DNA from: Bos javanicus
Lineage: Eukaryota > Chordata > Mammalia > Artiodactyla > Bovidae
DNA length: 64,000 bases
Direction: 5' to 3'
Assembly (NCBI RefSeq): GCF_032452875.1
Contig: NC_083869.1
Span: 126,176,001-126,240,000, forward strand
Shown here: in pieces, positions 1 to 9,956 of the stretch
Layout: each line of letters opens with the position of its first letter
Numbering within the stretch: position 1 is the stretch's first letter
Made by a program: the position numbers and the translations under genes
Notes under the pieces: generated by a model
Database searches by the model: none
Told to the model about the DNA's origin: nothing
Seen by the model: the letters and a program-made list of their open reading frames with translations, nothing else

Positions 1-47
1 ACCTTCCAGTTACCTCCTACATCACTTAGATCAAAAGAAAGACCCAG

Positions 48-323
48 GAATTCTCTGGTGGTCTAGTGGTTAGAAGTCCACCTGCAGGGGACCCGGGTTC
101 TATTCTTGGTCTGGGAGGATTCCACATGCAGGGCGGGGGGCAACTAAGCCCATGTGCCACAACTGCTGAGTTCACACACCCTAAAGCCCATGCTCTTCAA
201 TAAGAGAAGCCGCCACAATGAGAAGCCCACGCACCACAACTGAAGAGTAGCCACCACTTGCGTCAACTAGAAAAGTCCACACACAGCAACAAAGACCCGG
301 TGCGGCCATAAATTAATAAAATA
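48..323 (+). repeat. CHR/ART2-type tRNA-headed SINE
   Basis: The element begins with the tRNA-like head (CTGGTGGTCTAGTGGTTAGA), has the 'acc..ggttc' B-box region, and continues into the body with repeated 'gccaccacaatgagaagccc' text. It ends in an AT-rich tail. This is a ruminant SINE, not a tRNA gene. Confidence 0.85.
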
Positions 324-1091
324 AACCACAGGCTCCTTGAAGCCCTGTGCAGCCCAGGGCCTGCACAGCTCCACCCCCACCTCCAGCCCCCCTTGCTCAG
401 TGCGCTCCAGCCACACTGGTTTCCTTTCTGTTTCTTGAACATGCAGGCCTATCTCCATCTTGGGGCCTTCACATCAGTTCTTTACTCTGCCCAGAAAACG
501 CAGACCTCTAGGTCTTTCCATCTAGGTCTTCCAGTTCTCAGCTTACATGTCCCCTCCCCTAAAAGGCTATTTACAGAAGAGAGGACTGAGGCTTGGAGAA
601 GTGAGGTCATTTCCCAAGTACACACAATTAGGGAGAGTCTGGGCTGAGTTTTCACCCTAGGTTTGTGTGAGTCCCCACTCCAGGGCTCTTTCTGCCACAT
701 CAGTGGTTTGGGAAGGTGAAGGTCATGGGCTCCTGAAAAGGAGAGGGGTTGGAGGGGCTTCCTTCACTGACTTCTTCCACAAACACTCTCAGCCGTACCC
801 TTTGGACCCTGCCCTGGGCTGAGTGCTGGGGACTCAGAGAGATGAACTGAACCAGACTTTTCTCTCTGGGAGCTCCAGTCTAGGGACAGGGAAAGCAGCA
901 GAGGAGGTCAAGGCCATCAGAGGGGCTCAGACAGCCTTTCGGGAAGGCATAACATGGAGTATGAGGGTGGCTGGGGGCAGGCGCATGGGGGGCAGAAAGT
1001 GGGGGTGTTTGTTCAGGGGTCAGAGCTGCCTATTGTCCCCTGAAAGTGACCAGGAGACTTAGCATCAGCCATGTGTGTCCAAGCTGCTGTG

Positions 1092-1129
<38 letters not shown>

Positions 1130-1847
1130 TAAGGGAAAGTACGAGGGGTAAGGTGGACTTTAGGCAGGAGAAAGCTGAATGAATAGAATTTACTGATGTG
1201 GCTAAAGCCCACAAAGGCTGAGTCACTTGCCCAGCTCACCGTAAAGGCAGAATATGAACCAAGCCTATCCTGACACCACCTCCTCCAGGGCCCACTGCTT
1301 CTTCACTATGTGACCTCAGCTAAAGCCATTCTCCTCAGGGGCCTTATTTCCTCATCAGTAAGCTGAAGGAGTTGGATCAAGTTTTCTTCAGCACAAGGAT
1401 TCTGCAGAAAATATCACTACTAGAGCTTGGAATCAAATTCAGAACCTGCCTCAACCGGTACAGGATGGTTTCTCAGCCTGCAGCTCCCTCCAGGCCTAAA
1501 CTGGGTGTCATACAAGCTAAAGTCAGGGAGCCCCAGTAATTCCCCCGGTGTCAGGTGGACCTGGGGTCTCTCTTTCAACAGCCCAGCCTACAGTTCCAGA
1601 ATCCCTACAGCCCAGCTCCTTAGAATTCCGGAGCTCCTAGTACACCCTTACTTCATCATTAGCCCAGCCTGGATCCCAGCTTATCTGTCCACCATTCTCC
1701 AGGATAACTCTGGGACTCCCCTGGTTCTCTTCAGCTTCCAGGAAACACCATCCTTTAGCCAATGAAGGAAAGGGGAGAGGCAGCTATGAATGATCATTGG
1801 CCCATTGTCTGACCAATACAGACAGACCTGGCCAATCAGAAGAACCA
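324..1847. other. Intergenic, no gene recognised
   Basis: This is mostly unique-looking sequence. Small open frames have no recognisable protein similarity. The only clear structure is the GT microsatellite at 1095-1122. Confidence 0.6.
1095..1122. repeat. (GT)14 microsatellite
   Basis: Uninterrupted GT dinucleotide repeat. Confidence 0.95.
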
Positions 1848-2165
1848 GTTCAGTTCAGTCGCTCAGTTGTGTCAGACTGTTTGCGACCCCATGGGCTGCA
1901 GCACGCCAGGCCTCCCTGTCCATTGCAAACACCCCGAGTTTACTCAAACTCATGTCCATTGAGTCAGTGATGCCATCCAACCACCTCATGTTCTGTCGTC
2001 CCCTTCTCCTCCTGCCTTCAATCTTTCTCAACATCAGGGTCTTTTCAAGTGAGTCAGTTCTTCTCATCAGGTGGCCAAAGTATTGGAGTTTCAGCTTCAG
2101 CATCAGTCCTTTCAATGAATATTAGGACTGATTTCCTTTAGGATGGACTGGTTGGATCTGAGATA
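1848..2165 (-). mobile_element. BovB LINE 3' fragment (antisense)
   Basis: Antisense copy of the BovB 3' end. The - strand translates into the conserved C-terminal BovB stretch ([18 protein letters not shown], then [13 protein letters not shown]). It is 5' truncated and starts after a short 'cagttcagttcag' tail. Confidence 0.9.
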
Positions 2166-2409
2166 GCCTCAACTTCCATGTTCCAGTTCTGCTCATCCTC
2201 CACCATTCTGTGCCCTCAGGGTTCCCTTTCAGGTGGTTCCATCCCACTTATTACATTCAGAATTCCAGGAAATTATATCTGGGAAAGAGAAGTACGGTGA
2301 GTAGGATTAGAGCTGATTACAGCTGGAGGATTCCCCCATTCTGCTGCAGCCTGGGGCATCCTCTGGGGCCGGGTTTCAGTGGTACCCAGAGGAGCCACTG
2401 CAAAGAGCT

Positions 2410-2600
2410 CAGGCTCTGAACAGGAAGAACTTGGGCTCAGTTCCAGGCTTTGCCCCTTACTAGTTGCGTGACTGTGGGCAAGGGGCTTAAATCTCTGAAC
2501 CTCTGTTTTCTTAGCTACAAAATAAGGATTTGGGATCTATTCACTGAGTTACTGTGAGGATTATATGGGAATAAGGCTCATAATATATCTAAGACATAGT
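2410..2600 (+). repeat. MIR SINE
   Basis: Shows the MIR core pattern: 'tagttgcgtgactgtgggcaag', then 'cctctgttttcttag' and 'actgtgaggatta'. Ancient mammalian repeat. Confidence 0.75.
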
Positions 2601-2759
2601 AGGTGATCATAGTAGTCATAGCCATTTGTTCTGCTTATTCTCAGAGGCAGTGGTCTGGCCTCTAAAAAGTCCTGGCCTCATAATGGCAGGGGAGGTAGAG
2701 AAGGGGCAAGAAGAAGAGGTTAAAATAAAATAGCTGCAATCTAACAACCATGTGCCAGC

Positions 2760-2935
2760 CCCTGTAGTGATCACCATGTGAAACTATTACTAATCTAACT
2801 TTATGAACAAGGCGCGTCTGAAGCACAAAGAAGTTCTGTAACTTGGCCAAAGTCACAGAGCTAGTAAGTGGCAGAGTTGGGGCATAAATTCAGGCTCTCT
2901 GGCTCCAGAGTTCAAACTCTGAACCGTTGCTCTAT
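2760..2935 (-). repeat. MIR SINE (antisense)
   Basis: Contains 'aacttggccaaagtcacag' followed by 'agctagtaagtggcagagt', the antisense MIR core. Confidence 0.7.
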
Positions 2936-3083
2936 CCTGCTGCTGTTACTGCTAAGTCGCTGCAGTCGTGTCCGACTCTGGCGACGCCATAGACGGCAGC
3001 CCACTAGGCTCCTCTGTTCCTGGGATTCTCCGGGCAAGAACACTGGAGTGGGTTGCCATTTCCTTCTCCAATGCATGAAAGGG
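2936..3083 (-). repeat. BovA2 SINE, half element
   Basis: Shows '(ctg)n ctaagtcgctgcagtcgtg' through 'ccatttccttctccaatgc', one monomer of BovA2 in antisense. Confidence 0.85.
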
Positions 3084-3210
3084 ATCGTCATGTTAATCCC
3101 GTTTTAGGATGAGAAAGGCTGAGGTTCAGAGAAATAAGTTCTCGCTGCTGCTCAACAGGGGTGCATTTAGGACTCCAGTTGATTAATAGATGGATCCTGT
3201 GACTCAGAGC

Positions 3211-3481
3211 GGAGAAGGCAATGGCACCCCACTCCAGTACTCTTGCCTGGAGAATCCCATGGACCGAGGAGCCTGGTAGGCTGCAGTCCATGGGGTCGCT
3301 GAGGGTCGGACACGACTGAGCGACTTCACTTTCACTTCTCACTTTCAACGCATTGGAGAAGGAAATGGCAACCCACTCCAGTGTTCTTGCCTGGAGAATC
3401 CCAGGGACGGGGGAGCCCAGTGCCGTCTGTGGGGTCGCACAGAGTCGGACACGACTGAAGTGACTTAGCAGTAGCAGTGAC
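3211..3481 (+). repeat. BovA2 SINE, first of a tandem pair
   Basis: Complete two-monomer BovA2, beginning 'gagaaggcaatggcacccc' and ending in the 'cttagcagtagcag' tail. It is followed directly by a second complete copy. Confidence 0.9.
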
Positions 3482-3484
3482 TCA

Positions 3485-3762
3485 GAGAAGGCAATGGTAA
3501 CCCACCCCAGTACTCTTGCCTGGAAAATGCCATGGACAGAGGAGCCTGGTGGGCTGCAATCCATTGGGTCGCTAAGAGTCGGACACGACTGAGCGACTGC
3601 ACTTTCACTTTTCACTTTTATGCACTGGAGAAGAAAATGGCATCCCACTCCAGTGTTCTTGCCTGGAGAATCCCAGGGACGGCGGAGCCTGGCGGGCTGC
3701 CGTCTATGGGGTCGCACAGAGTCGGGCACGACTGAAGCGACTTAGCAGCAGCGGCAGCAGTG
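3485..3762 (+). repeat. BovA2 SINE, second of a tandem pair
   Basis: Second full BovA2 in the same orientation, separated from the first only by a 'gtgactcag'-type segment that also lies on the outer flanks. The two copies create a long antisense open frame (3088-3729) that is not a gene. Confidence 0.9.
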
Positions 3763-4010
3763 ACTCTGAAGTTCTGGCAATTTCTGCTGTTAGTGCTGCC
3801 CTCTAGTGCTCTCCATGGGAGAAGCACACCAGAGGCAAGCCGCAGATACCATGGACCCACAGTCCATTGCCCACACTCCTCTGAACCAGTGCTTCTCCCC
3901 ACCCCCAGAGCTGCAGGTCTTAGAGCTTCCAAATATCATTCTGAACGTCATCCATATATACAATCGTGACATTTCTTGGTTATCTCACAAATCCTTAAAC
4001 TCAACTGATC

Positions 4011-4101
4011 GAATATTCTTGCCTGGAGAATCCCATGGACAGAGGAGCCTGGCAGGCTACTGTCCAAGGGGTCACAAGAGTCGGACAGGACTTAGCGACT
4101 A
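4011..4101 (+). repeat. Bov-tA/BovA fragment
   Basis: Truncated BovA monomer: 'attcttgcctggagaatccc' through 'gtcggacaggacttagcgac'. Confidence 0.8.
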
Positions 4102-4241
4102 AAGAGAGAGAGAATACCAAGTTTACAGTTTCATACCCCAAACCTGCCCTCCCCAGTCATCTCCATCCATCCCAGTAGCACAAGCCAGAACCCCAGCCGT
4201 CCTTGACACCTCCCTCTCCTCTTCATTCTGTCTCCATCCCA

Positions 4242-4440
4242 GGAACAAAATGGCGGCCGACGAAGCAGACCCGAAAAATAAACATCAATCAGAACAGAGC
4301 CAAAATGTGGAAGCGGAAGATCAGAACAACTGTCTCCTATTGTGGCCAAGAGGAAAAAAATGAGCTCAGGTGGTTAGAAAGGCACAGAAAGAAGCCCGAA
4401 CACAGCTTTAAGGGCCAGAAGAATGGCACAGTAAGAAACT
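4242..4440 (+). pseudogene. Unidentified retrocopy-like fragment with ATGGCGGCC start
   Basis: An ATG at 4250 in an 'aacaaaATGGCGGCCGACG' context, typical of a CpG-island mRNA start, opens a 37-codon frame beginning MAADEADPKNKHQSEQSQN and ending at TGA 4361. Codon-like text appears to continue in another frame (KARTRKK-like basic residues), as if a frameshift had occurred. I cannot name the parent gene. It may be a decayed processed pseudogene fragment or chance. The context is intergenic and lies between repeats. Confidence 0.3.
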
Positions 4441-4454
4441 GTGCAAGAAAAGAA

Positions 4455-4572
4455 AAGAAAGTGAAGTCGCTCAGTCGTGTCTGACTCTGCGACTCCATGG
4501 ACTCTAGCCCGCCGGGCTCCTCTGTCCGCGGAATTTTTCAGGCAAGCATACTGGAGTGGGTTGCCATTTGAT
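4455..4572 (-). repeat. Bov-tA/BovA fragment (antisense)
   Basis: Shows 'gaagtcgctcagtcgtgtct' through 'tactggagtgggttgccatt', a truncated antisense monomer. Confidence 0.8.
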
Positions 4573-4577
4573 CCAAA

Positions 4578-4715
4578 AGGACTGGATTCCTACCTAGCTC
4601 CACTACTTAGTAACAATATGGCCTTGGGACCTTGCTGTGCCTTGGTTCCCCCATCTGCAAAATGAATATGACCACGGTTATGTCTAGGACTTCTGTAAGG
4701 ATCAAATTTAAGTGT
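4578..4715 (+). repeat. MIR SINE
   Basis: Contains 'ttagtaacaatatggccttg', then 'cttggttcccccatctgcaa' and 'ttctgtaaggatcaaattta', a MIR-like order of blocks. Confidence 0.6.
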
Positions 4716-4916
4716 TTGCTTTGTAAACTGCACAGCAGAAGTGGGTTATTATCTGGAAATTTCATTCCAATAGACTTGTATCTCCTTTGTTACGTTGAAT
4801 GCTGGACCTGTAGGGTGACTTGTTTTGTTTTCAAAGAATGTCATCAGCTTGAGGGTTTTTAAATTGTGGTTTATATATATATATTATATATAATATATAT
4901 GATTTTTAAATTGTGG

Positions 4917-4962
<46 letters not shown>
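4917..4962. repeat. (TA)n(CA)n microsatellite
   Basis: Compound dinucleotide repeat, TA followed by CA. It lies next to a less regular AT-rich stretch at 4870-4900. Confidence 0.9.
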
Positions 4963-4963
4963 G

Positions 4964-5475
4964 AGAAAATTTGCCATTTTATCTATTTTTAAGTTACAGT
5001 TCAGCAGCATTATTTACATTCACACTGTTGTGCAACCATCACCATTATCTAGTTCCAAAATTTTTCATCATTCCAAATAGAAACTCTGTACCCATTAAGC
5101 AGTAACTGCCAACTCCTCCCTCTCTCTAGCTCCTGGAAACCCCTAATCCCTGTCTCTATGAATTTGTTTGTTCTGAATATAAGTGGAATCACAATATTTG
5201 TTCTTCTGTGTCTGGCTTGTTTTACTTAGCATGATATCTTCAAGGTTCATCTATGTTGTAGCATGTATCACAAAAATTTCATTCTTTTCATGGCTAAATA
5301 ACACTCCATTGTGCATATATACCATATTTTGTTTATCCACTCATCTGTTAATAGACATTTGAGCTTTCCACTTTTCTGCTCTTGTGAATAGTGCTGCAAT
5401 GAATACTGTTGTATAAGTACCTATTTGAGTCCCTGGGTTCAATTTGGGGGGGGATATATTAATACCTATAAAGTT
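4964..5475 (-). mobile_element. L1 (L1M-type) 3' fragment, antisense
   Basis: Contains the antisense L1 3' region: 'gttgtgcaaccatcaccatt', 'cttagcatgatatcttcaag', then 'tggctaaataacactccatt'. It has no intact frame. Confidence 0.75.
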
Positions 5476-5603
5476 ATCAGTTTTTGACAGAGTTTTTCAA
5501 TATGCACTGCGGCAGGGGAATGGGCCCTTGGGAACAGGGCCCAGTGTGTTTGAGTGTGGGAGGGAGATGGGCAGAGGACGAGAGAGGTTTCAGTGTGGCC
5601 ATG

Positions 5604-5848
5604 CTTCCCAGGTGGCGCAGTGGTAAAGAATCTGCCTGCCAGGGAGATGCAAGAGACACGGGTTTGATCCCTGGGTCAGGAAGATTCCCTGGAAGAGGAA
5701 ATGGTAACCCACTCTAGTAGTCTTGCTTGCCTGGAAAATTCCAGGTAAGAATTTTCCTGGTATGGAAAATTCCGTGGACAGAGGGGCCTGGCAGGCTTTA
5801 GTCCACGGGGTTGCAAAGAGTTGGACACAACTGAACACATACACACAC
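5604..5848 (+). repeat. Bov-tA SINE
   Basis: The tRNA-like head (gcttcccaggtggcgcagtg) is followed by the BovA tail. A short internal duplication of the 'ggaaaattcc' segment lies near 5732-5772. Confidence 0.9.
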
Positions 5849-5889
5849 ATGATTAGAATGCCAGCTAACTTGTGCCTTTTGCAAAGTAC

Positions 5890-5995
5890 TCCACAAAACA
5901 CACTAGAGGAGGAAATGTTATCATCTCCATTTTACAGATGAGGAGAAGGGAAGTGGCTTCTCCAGGGCCACACAGCTGGTGGGAGGCAGGGCCTC
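5890..5995 (-). repeat. MIR SINE (antisense)
   Basis: Contains 'attttacagatgaggagaag', then 'gccacacagctggtgggagg', the antisense MIR core. Confidence 0.7.
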
Positions 5996-6189
5996 CAGAG
6001 AAAGGTCCCCTCACACATCAGAGAATGCGGCCAGAAGTTCAGAGATTATATTTTCCTTCCTTCCCTCCCCGCTTTTTCCCTTTCTAGGCAAAGAACATAG
6101 TTCTGAGCTGCTTCAATCATGTTGCTACTTATTAATCTACCATGTTTTAGGTACTACAGAATCAGAATTTCGTAGTGTGCATTTACTAA

Positions 6190-6430
6190 ACATGTTCTGG
6201 AAAAAGCAAAGCTATGGAGACAGAAAAACGATCAATGGTTGCCAAGGGCTGAGACAGGGGGAGGAACAGCTTGCAGAAAAGTTTAGGGAAATTTGCAGGG
6301 GGGGTGATGAAACTGATCTAAATTTTGATTGTGGTGGTGGTTATGTCGATGTATGTATTTTTCAAAATTCACAGAGCTGTACACTAAAATGGATAAATTT
6401 CACTATATGTAAATTATACCTTAATCTTTG
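6190..6430 (+). mobile_element. L1 3' fragment
   Basis: Contains 'gatcaatggttgccaagggc', then 'acagagctgtacactaaaat' and 'ctatatgtaaattatacctt', the sense 3' end of an old L1. Confidence 0.75.
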
Positions 6431-6505
6431 AATGAATAAACAAATGGGGGAAAACTGAACAAGATTCTAGACTCTTAGATTTTTTGGTACCTTGAAATCT
6501 TGGCA

Positions 6506-6640
6506 AGGGACTTCCCTGGTAGTCCAGTGGTTAAGACTGCCTTCCAATTCAAGAGGCATGGGTTTGATCCCTGATTGAGGAAGTAAGATCCCATGTGCTA
6601 CTTGGGGTGTGGCCAAAAATTGTTTTTTAAAAAAAGAAAG
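6506..6640 (+). repeat. CHR-type SINE, short form
   Basis: tRNA-like head (gacttccctggtagtccagt), 'gggtttgatccctgat', and an A-rich tail. Confidence 0.8.
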
Positions 6641-6879
6641 AAAACTTGACAGGTAACAGTGTCCTTAATCATTTAGTTACAGCATAAATTGCTATTTTTT
6701 CATGTACTCATTCATTTATGATAAAAATGAAAGTCCTAGAGTCCAACCCAAGAATCAGAACACCATTAAAAGTGAAGTCTGCTTATGGATTTCCCCATCA
6801 TTTCTTTTTTTTTCCCCAAGACTTTATTTAGTCAAGTAAATATTTATTTCATCATGTATAGAAATATGAGCAATATGCA

Positions 6880-7010
6880 GTATTGTTGTTTAGTCGCTAG
6901 ATCGTGTCCAACTCTTTCACGACCCCAGGGGCTGTGGCCCGCCAGGCTTCTCTGTCCATGGGATTTCCCAGGCAAGAATACTAGAGTGGATTGCCATTTC
7001 CTTCTCCAGG
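6880..7010 (-). repeat. Bov-tA fragment (antisense)
   Basis: Shows 'gttgtttagtcgctagatcg' through 'gattgccatttccttctcca'. Confidence 0.85.
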
Positions 7011-7129
7011 GTCCCTGTCATTTCTGATCCCTCCACTACCCCACCCCCAGATAACCATTATTCTGAATTTTGTGTTCCTCATCATCTTGCTTTTTTAAAA
7101 AAATATTTTTTTCCACACATAAATTAGGC

Positions 7130-7210
7130 TGAAAGTGAAAGTTACTCAGTCGTGTTCAACTCTTTGTCACCCCAAGGACTGTAGCCTACCAGGCTCCTCT
7201 GTCCATGGGC
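7130..7210 (-). repeat. Bov-tA fragment (antisense)
   Basis: Truncated antisense monomer ('agtgaaagttactcagtcgt' through 'tcctctgtccatgggc'), followed by a (TA)n/poly-T run at 7227-7260. Confidence 0.8.
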
Positions 7211-7226
7211 TTAACCTTATGAATTA

Positions 7227-7257
<31 letters not shown>

Positions 7258-7270
7258 TTTAGGTCAAAAA

Positions 7271-7545
7271 GGGCTTCCCTGGTGGTCCAGTGGTTAAAAA
7301 CTCGCCTTACAATGCAGGGGACATGAGTTCAGTCCTTGGTCCAGGAAGATCCCATATGCCAGGGAGCAACTAAACCCATGCACCACAACAGAGTTCTAGA
7401 GCCTGTGCTCTGCAACAATAGAAGCCACCACAATGAGATGCCTGAGCACCGCAAGTAGAGAATAGCCCCTGCTCTCTGCAACTAGAGAAAGCCCGGGCAG
7501 TAATAAAGCTCCAGCACAGCCAAAAATTAATTAATCAATTCATTT
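7271..7545 (+). repeat. ART2/CHR-type SINE, long form
   Basis: tRNA-like head (gcttccctggtggtccagtg) with the long body of 'gaagccaccacaatgag' type and the '(aatt)n' tail. Confidence 0.85.
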
Positions 7546-7559
7546 TTAAAAACCGGTCA

Positions 7560-7960
7560 AAAAATAGCTATGCAATATGGTTCAACCCAATATTATACCT
7601 AAATATAGTACTTCCAGTTGTATTTGAACTTTATGAAAAGGATACCATTCCCCATGCACTCTTCTCTGACTCGCAGTTTTTTCACTCAGTATTATATCAC
7701 TGTGATCTAGCCATGCTGCTATTTTTCATTCATTTTCTACTGCTATATAATTATTTCACATTTCTTTATCTCCTATCAACGGCATTTGGATGTTTTCACC
7801 ACAGTTTGAGGTTACTGTGAACCATGTTTCTGCCACCGTTCTTGTACATGTCTCTTGGTATATATGTGAAATTCTTGTGGCTGTATCCCAGAAAACACTT
7901 ACTGGGTCTTACAGTACACAGATATTCAACTGTACACGATATGACTCACTTTCTGAGGTC
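7560..7960 (-). mobile_element. L1 fragment, antisense
   Basis: Contains 'tttttcactcagtattatat', 'tgctatataattatttcaca', then 'ggctgtatcccagaaaacac', resembling an old antisense L1 3' region. Confidence 0.55.
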
Positions 7961-8479
7961 CAAATGAAGTTAGAGTGGCCACTTGCCACCCCAGGTGAGA
8001 ATGTGGACAAGATGTACTGAGAAGGACTGTCATGGAGGGTCTGTGGTTGAAATTGAGCACCTACTCTGTGCACATGGCAGGGCACCTATAGAATAGGCCA
8101 TGGTGCCCTGAGAGGTGAGATAGGGAAGGAAACCCCCCAGTCACCGTGGGAATTAGCTTCCAAGGAGTGTCCCACCCTGGCTGGGGAAGGGGAGGACTTG
8201 GCAAACCAAAGCGGGCAAAGGGTTCTCTCCTAATTGGCGGTATCTCCATCTGGGATTAGGAGGTAGTGAATCTTTGGTATACCTGGAGAAGAAGGGGCTC
8301 AGTGGTACTGAATTCCACTTACCCATCCTACCTCAGTGATCTCTTCCAATATCCTTTATCTCACTTTGCATCTGTACCCTTTTGAAATTCTCCCAGTTGG
8401 AGAGAGATACTATTATTTCCACAGATGAGGTTTGGAGAAGTCGTCTTGCCCAAAGTTACACCATTTGGGCCAAATGCCT
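7961..8479. other. Intergenic, nothing recognised
   Basis: Unique-looking sequence with no gene, RNA or repeat that I can support. Confidence 0.5.
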
Positions 8480-8640
8480 GAGCAAATAATTTCCCCTTCC
8501 TAAGCCTCAGTTTCCTCACCTGTAAAATAAAAATGATAACACCTGAGGTGTTATTCTCAGGTGGAAGGATTAAATAATACTATGCAAGTAAAGGGTTAAG
8601 CATGGATCCTGGAGATGCTCCCTAGAGCATTGTTCACTGC
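8480..8640 (+). repeat. MIR SINE
   Basis: Contains 'cctaagcctcagtttcctca', then 'tgtaaaataaaaatgataac', the MIR core. Confidence 0.7.
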
Positions 8641-8979
8641 TGCTATAGTTGCTATGAAGTTGGTATTAAGAGGAGTAGGAACCTAGAATAATCCGACTGC
8701 TGACATCTGCCGCCAATGACATTGTCTCTTACAGAGACCCCGTGGGATGCAGTGATCATGGCCTATTTTGGCCACTTCTGCTCATCTGGGATGTATTTCA
8801 TGACTGCACAGCCCAGTCTGCTCTTCCACACTGCTCCTAGGCCCCAGAGCAGAGGCCCTTGTCTTCCTCTGCAGATTTCCTGGGACAGAGAAAGTGAACT
8901 GGTCAGAACAGGCAAACCAGGCCCCCTCAGGACAAAGGGAGTCATCAGAGCCCAGTGGTTCACTCAGCAGAGAATATCT

Positions 8980-9162
8980 GCTGAAAGTGTAAGTCACTAG
9001 GTCATGTCCGACTCTTTGCAACCCCATGGACTGTCCATGGAATTCTCCAGGCCAGAATACTGGAGTAGGTAGCCTTTCCTTTCTCCAGGGGATTTTCCCA
9101 ACCCAGTGATCAAACCCAGGTCTCCTGCATTGAGGGCGGATTCTTTACCAGCTGAGCTCAGC
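8980..9162 (-). repeat. Bov-tA SINE (antisense)
   Basis: Antisense element ending in the reversed tRNA head ('ttctttaccagctgagct'). Confidence 0.85.
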
Positions 9163-9340
9163 ATCTCCTATGTATCTGGTCCTGCTCTGGGCACCCAGGA
9201 CACTGGGGAACATGACTATACCCTAGTCAGAGGCTAAAGGAGGAGACAGAAGAGAATAGTGTGCTGAATATTTTGATAAGGACTGCAGAGAACTGCTCTA
9301 TATAACAGAAAACCAGACGGGCATAGTTGTAAAAGAGGAG

Positions 9341-9556
9341 GCTTCCCAGGTGGCCAGAGTGGTAAAGAACACGCGTGCCAATGCAGGAGACATAAAAGAT
9401 GTGGGTTCGATTCCTGGGTTGGGAAGATCCCCTGGAAAAGGGCATGGCAACCCACTCCAGTATTCTTGCCTGGAGAATCCCATTTTCAGATGAGCCTGGC
9501 GGGGCTACAGTACACTGGGTTGCAGAGTTGGACACTGAAGCGAGTTAGCAGGCAGG
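9341..9556 (+). repeat. Bov-tA SINE
   Basis: Near-complete element about 140 bp upstream of the KDF1 CpG island. It starts 'gcttcccaggtggccagag' and ends 'gacactgaagcgagttagc'. Confidence 0.9.
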
Positions 9557-9749
9557 CCAAAAGGAAGGCGTCTCTGAAGACATGCCCTTTGGGCTGAGCC
9601 TTTAAAGCCTGGCAGGCGCTAGAGACTGCTAGGACCATCTGCCCATTTAACAGAAAAGAAGACTGAGCCCAGCGTCTGTCCACGGTGCCCTCCAGGCCTC
9701 ATTTAATCCGACTAGGCCGAGCGCTGCTCTCCGAGTCCGCAGGTCGAGC

Positions 9750-9956
9750 GCCAGAGCCCGGCCAACTTGCCCGCCCAGCTCCCGGGGCGGAGCCTCGGCC
9801 CAGGTGCGCGGCGGAGGCGCTTCGCGGAGGCAGGAAGTGTGTCCCCAGCGGCGGCCCGTGCAGCGCTCCCGCGAGACGCTCACCTGCGCCCCAGGTGAGC
9901 AGCGAGGGGGGGCGGGGGGAGGGGCCGAGCTGGAGGCGGCTCACCTGGCGGGACAG
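9750..9956 (+). other. KDF1: Probable noncoding KDF1 exon 1
   Basis: The 3' boundary is the best consensus donor (ggacag|gtaagc) at 9956/9957; an alternative donor is at 9894/9895. The 5' end (transcription start) cannot be read from sequence, so the start given is approximate. The exon would join to the acceptor at 19306-19307 just upstream of the KDF1 ATG. Confidence 0.45.
9801..9947. promoter_or_regulatory. Cluster of four CAGGTG/CACCTG E2-boxes
   Basis: CAGGTG at 9801-9806 and 9892-9897, and CACCTG at 9881-9886 and 9942-9947. CAGGTG is the class of E-box bound by ZEB and SNAI repressors in epithelial promoters. KDF1 is an epithelial gene, so repression in mesenchymal cells is a reasonable inference. 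Binding is not shown. Two of the motifs may simply be splice-donor sequence. Confidence 0.45.

Noticed and set aside
3088..3729. 213-codon open frame on the - strand
   Set aside because: It is made entirely of two tandem BovA2 SINEs read antisense; the protein text repeats itself with the monomers.
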